Source: Bryobacteraceae bacterium
Lineage (GTDB): Bacteria > Acidobacteriota > Terriglobia > Bryobacterales > Bryobacteraceae
NCBI GenBank assembly: GCA_030039005.1
Contig: JASHQT010000430.1
Span: 1 to 36,018 of the forward strand
DNA: 36,018 nt
Direction of reading: 5' to 3'
Position numbers and translations under genes: made by a program. The notes beneath the pieces were generated by a model. That model ran no database searches. It was not told the DNA's origin and was given only the letters and a program-made list of their open reading frames with translations. This document shows, piece after piece, positions 33,263-36,018 of this stretch (position 1 is the first letter of the stretch; each line of letters starts with the position of its first letter).

Positions 33263-34381
33263 TCAGCGGGTCTCCACGGGTTTCGATTCCATCCAACTGG
33301 CCCAATAGTCTTTCCATTCTACATCCTCGCCCGCGGGCAGCACGTGGATGGGATTCAGGCCGTCCAGCATCACGGCGTATTCGTCGGTGTGCGTTTTCTT
33401 CTTCTGATTCGCGAGAGCTTTGGGATGCGGGCCGTGATGGATGCCGCGCGGATGCAGCGTCGCCATGCCGGCCTGGATGTTGTCCTTGCTGAAGAAGTCG
33501 CCGTCGTGATAGAAGATGAACTCGTCGTAGTCGGTGTTGCGATGGAAGAACGGCACGCGGAGGGCGTCTTCATCTTCTTCGAGCGGGCGCGGCAAAAAGC
33601 TGCACACCACCGCGCCTTCGGTGACGAACGTGGTGTGGGCACTGGGAGGCAGGTGTGCGCGATGGCTCATCACCGGCCGGATGTCTCGCATGTTGATCTT
33701 CCAGACCGTAAGATCGCCCTTCCAACCGACCACGTCGATGGGATTGAACGGATACACTACTTTCGAAATCTCGTCGTCCACTTTGATGCGGATTTCCCAT
33801 TCGCTGCGGTCGTCGAGCAGCGGCGCAGGCTCCGGCGTGATAATCGCTGCCGGGTCGTAGAGCGCGTGCTGGCCCAACAGGCCCTTTTCGGGCTGCTCGA
33901 ACTCGTGCTTGGATTGGATGATCAGGAAGAAATTGTCGCGCGTCTTGGGCACGATGCGATACGTCACCGCCCGCGGGATGTTGATGTAATCGCCCGGCTC
34001 AAAATCGAGCGGTCCGAAGTCGGTTTCGATTTTGCCACGCCCGCGATGGACGAAGTACAGCTCGTCGCCATCGGCATTGCGGAAGTAAAACGGCATGGGC
34101 TCCGAGCGGCGCGACATGGAAAGCCGGATGTCGGCGTTGCCCAGAAAAGCGGCGGGCTGGCCTTCCGGGTCCGTCATGTCGGAAGGCTTCATGCGATTCA
34201 AATCGAAGCAGTGCGGGCGCAGCTTGCCTTCGAATCGAATCCAGCCGGTGGGCGGATGGGCATGATACAGGTGCGCGGACTTGCCGTAGAATCCCTTGCG
34301 GCCGTGTTCCTCTTCGAAAGTTCCTTCGGGCAGGCCGACGTGAGCCTGATGGGTGGTTCTGCCTTTATTGAGCGGATACAT
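33263..34381 (-). CDS. hmgA: Homogentisate 1,2-dioxygenase
   Basis: This is an Fe(II) ring-cleaving dioxygenase that turns homogentisate into maleylacetoacetate in tyrosine and phenylalanine breakdown. It has 372 residues, shorter than the 430-445 of the human and Pseudomonas enzymes but in line with the shorter bacterial branch. Cupin-type segments ELYFVHRGRGKIETDFG and FEPGDYINIPRAVTYRI are typical. The probable iron site is H280 (PFFHRNTDYDEF), E287 and H315/H316 (LHPRGIHHGPHPKAL). The His-to-Glu distance is seven, one residue more than in human HGD as I recall it. The divergent phhA gene at 34486 supplies the entry step of the same pathway. The start ATG at 34381 is preceded by GGAGAG. 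Confidence 0.93.
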   Translation of the reverse strand: MYPLNKGRTTHQAHVGLPEGTFEEEHGRKGFYGKSAHLYHAHPPTGWIRFEGKLRPHCFDLNRMKPSDMTDPEGQPAAFLGNADIRLSMSRRSEPMPFYFRNADGDELYFVHRGRGKIETDFGPLDFEPGDYINIPRAVTYRIVPKTRDNFFLIIQSKHEFEQPEKGLLGQHALYDPAAIITPEPAPLLDDRSEWEIRIKVDDEISKVVYPFNPIDVVGWKGDLTVWKINMRDIRPVMSHRAHLPPSAHTTFVTEGAVVCSFLPRPLEEDEDALRVPFFHRNTDYDEFIFYHDGDFFSKDNIQAGMATLHPRGIHHGPHPKALANQKKKTHTDEYAVMLDGLNPIHVLPAGEDVEWKDYWASWMESKPVETR

Positions 34382-34433
34382 TGGGCTCTCCAGTTCCAGT
34401 ATATGACTCGCCAGGCCGCAGGTCTTGATCTGA

Positions 34434-34457
34434 CACCACTTGCGTGTGGTGCTTTTT
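34434..34457 (+). terminator. Terminator-like hairpin in the phhA leader region
   Basis: CACCAC (34434-34439) pairs with GTGGTG (34446-34451) across a six-base loop, then C and five T follow (34453-34457). It is 29 bases before the phhA start, in the 104-bp divergent interval with hmgA. It may be an attenuator of phhA or an operator shared by both genes. Confidence 0.4.
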
Positions 34458-34485
34458 GGAGCGATGATAAGGACGGAAGGCGAGT

Positions 34486-35412
34486 ATGAAGACTTCGGCT
34501 GTTGTTCCTGGTTTAACGACTAACGATTCGCCGTTCATTGAGCATGCCCAACGCGAGGGCCAGCTTTACATCGAGCAGCCTTACGAGTTGTACTCCGAAG
34601 AAAATCAGGCGGCCTGGCGCAAACTCTATGCCCGATTGCAGCCGCGCTGGGAGGGCTACGCCAACCGGCATTTTCTGGAAGGGATCCACTCGCTCTGCCT
34701 GGATCCTGAAAGCATCCCGCGCCTCGCGGACGTCAACCGCTTCCTAAAGCCGCTCACCGGATTCCACGCCAAGGCCGTCAGCGGTTATGTCCCCGCGTTT
34801 GTGTTCTTCGATTGTTTGCGCAATCGCGAGTTTCCTACCACGATTACGATCCGCCGTTCCGACAAGTTGGATTATTTGCCTGAGCCCGATATCTTTCACG
34901 ACATCGCCGGCCACGTCCCCATGCACACCGACAAGCATTTTGCCGAGACCCTGGTTCGCTTCGGCGAATGCGCGCACACCGCCGCTGAGATTGCGGCCGG
35001 GATTCGCGGCCCCGACACGCGGACCCACTACCTCACCAGCGTGATCAAGGCGATGGCCCGGTTCTTCTGGTTCACCATCGAGTTCGGCCTCATGCGTGAC
35101 TCGGATGATTACGATGAGTTGAAGGTTTACGGCAGCGGATTGTTGAGTTCCTACGGTGAGATCGCGCACGCCATCGAAGCGCCCGAAGTGCAGCGCTATC
35201 CGATCCAGCTCGAGTGGGCCATCAACCAGGGATTCGAGATCCATCACTACCAGCCGCTGCTGTTCGTGGTGGATTCGTTCGATCATCTGTTTAGCCTGGT
35301 GGATCAGCTCGAACATTGGATGAAAGCCGGGAAGCTCAGCAACGTCGCGCCCGGCGAGCCGGAAGTGAACGAGGAAGACCTGAAGAGTTTCCTGCACGCC
35401 GAACTCTGGTAA
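34486..35412 (+). CDS. phhA: Phenylalanine 4-monooxygenase (aromatic amino acid hydroxylase)
   Basis: This is a non-haem iron, pterin-dependent hydroxylase that makes tyrosine from phenylalanine. It has 308 residues, catalytic core only, with no regulatory ACT domain. Iron ligands are H138 and H143 (PDIFHDIAGHVP) and E199 (FFWFTIEFGL). The core GFHAKAVSGYVPAFVFFDCL and the C-terminal YGSGLLSSYGEI match the family. The stretch between H143 and E199 is 55 residues against 40 in the Chromobacterium enzyme, an insertion of about 15 residues containing AAEIAAGIRGPDTRTHYL. AAGGCGAG before the ATG supports the start. The gene is divergent from hmgA, and both enzymes belong to the phenylalanine/tyrosine degradation route. 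Confidence 0.93.
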   Translation: MKTSAVVPGLTTNDSPFIEHAQREGQLYIEQPYELYSEENQAAWRKLYARLQPRWEGYANRHFLEGIHSLCLDPESIPRLADVNRFLKPLTGFHAKAVSGYVPAFVFFDCLRNREFPTTITIRRSDKLDYLPEPDIFHDIAGHVPMHTDKHFAETLVRFGECAHTAAEIAAGIRGPDTRTHYLTSVIKAMARFFWFTIEFGLMRDSDDYDELKVYGSGLLSSYGEIAHAIEAPEVQRYPIQLEWAINQGFEIHHYQPLLFVVDSFDHLFSLVDQLEHWMKAGKLSNVAPGEPEVNEEDLKSFLHAELW

Positions 35413-35443
35413 AGAGGCGCGAAATCCGAGTCATAATATAGGG

Positions 35444-36018
35444 ATGCGATTCCGCATAGCTGTCCTCTGTTCATTCCTGGCCGTCGGCTTGGTCAACCTA
35501 AGAGCCCAGACCCCCGCGCCCGCGACGTCGTCCGATGCCTCGAACGCTCCCGAGGCGCTCGGCAATGTCGATCTCTCCGAATTGACCGCGGTGCAGAGGA
35601 AAGCCGTGCTCAAACTGCTGCGCGAGCAGGATTGCACGTGCCAGTGCGGCATGAAGGCGGCCGATTGCATCCTGAAGGATCCGAACTGCTCCTACAGCCG
35701 GGCTCTGGCCAAGATCGCGATCCAGGGAGTGAAAGACGGAAAGAGCCTGGTGGAGATCAGCAAGCTGATGGACGCTTCGCCGAAGGCGCACCGGCCGAAG
35801 CTGCTGGAAGATCCGGTGAAAATTCCCGTGGCCGGGGCGCCCGTGAAGGGTCCGGAAGACGCGCGGATTACGCTGGTGGAGTTTTCCGATTTCGAATGCC
35901 CCTTCTGCTCGGCCGCCGCGCCCAAAGTGGACGCGATCATGGCGGCGTACCCGAAGGACGTCAAGCTGATCTACAAGCAATTTCCGCTTTCCATGCACCC
36001 GCACGCGGAGATCGCGGC
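35444..36018 (+). CDS. DsbA-like thiol-disulfide protein, partial (cut by window end)
   Basis: This gene was translated from the sequence: 191 codons are visible from the ATG at 35444, and the frame is still open at the edge. A signal peptide (about 1-21, FRIAVLCSFLAVGLVNLRAQ) is followed by a short helical domain with a cysteine cluster: C64, C66, C68 in QDCTCQCGM, then C75 and C82 (ADCILKDPNCSYS). A DsbA/thioredoxin domain begins at about 138, with active site C152-PF-C155 (FSDFECPFCSAAAP) and KQFPLSMHPHA. It would form or shuffle disulfides outside the cytoplasm. The cluster near residue 64-82 resembles small cysteine-rich segments seen in cytochrome c assembly proteins, but this is only a resemblance. 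It follows phhA by 31 bp. Confidence 0.85.
   Translation, partial: MRFRIAVLCSFLAVGLVNLRAQTPAPATSSDASNAPEALGNVDLSELTAVQRKAVLKLLREQDCTCQCGMKAADCILKDPNCSYSRALAKIAIQGVKDGKSLVEISKLMDASPKAHRPKLLEDPVKIPVAGAPVKGPEDARITLVEFSDFECPFCSAAAPKVDAIMAAYPKDVKLIYKQFPLSMHPHAEIA

Noticed and set aside
1..36018. CRISPR arrays, tRNA or rRNA genes, transposases, phage genes
   Set aside because: No regularly spaced repeats, cloverleaf-like segments, or transposase or integrase motifs were found by reading both strands; a covariance-model search would be needed to exclude small RNAs.

Overview
The window is bacterial chromosomal DNA of fairly high GC content, densely packed and with no mobile elements. No rRNA, tRNA or CRISPR array was seen, and no gene-free stretch exceeds 300 bases (the longest is about 265 bases, at 7990-8254). 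The gene set points to a soil Acidobacteriota-like heterotroph, perhaps of the Solibacter/Bryobacter group. It includes a secreted S53 peptidase with acidobacterial-style repeats, multihaem cytochromes, a divergent membrane pyrophosphatase, and homogentisate and phenylalanine oxidation genes. This placement is inference from gene content, not a database result.

Layout. 1-1053 (-) is the first 351 codons of a biotin carboxylase, divergent from a PLP decarboxylase (1103-2509, +). 2484-7989 (-) holds four signalling genes: a stand-alone receiver, a receiver-HisKA_2 kinase, a DUF4118/CHASE3/PAS kinase and a hybrid kinase; none has a DNA-binding output domain. 8255-11956 (+) is a large secreted sedolisin peptidase with five repeats of about 99 residues. 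12072-15590 (+) is a three-gene membrane electron-transfer module: a NapC-like hexahaem protein, an 11-haem periplasmic protein and a b-type cytochrome. 15596-18872 (-) is feoA-feoB-trxB, with an unusual tandem 23-bp repeat between feoA and feoB. 19067-20437 (+) carries hsp20 and htpX, separated by a clear terminator. Next come an RlmI-type methyltransferase, a membrane pyrophosphatase and a small secreted protein (+), then an Asp-rich papain-like protease (-).

26346-32629 carries glnA and, after a secreted protein and an MFS exporter, glnE. GlnA keeps Tyr397, the residue GlnE modifies, so the nitrogen-control pair sits within 2 kb. 32630-35412 is an aromatic catabolism block: hmgA with a flavin reductase-like gene on the minus strand, and phenylalanine hydroxylase divergent from them. 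The window ends in a truncated DsbA-like thiol-disulfide protein.

The most unusual points are the feoA-feoB spacer, where two identical eight-codon ORFs are chained by ATGA overlaps; the split cytochrome module, whose first haem site is CX3CH; the papain-like protease with an N-terminal tract of about 100 Asp/Gly residues and no signal peptide; and the 15-residue insertion between the iron ligands of the phenylalanine hydroxylase.
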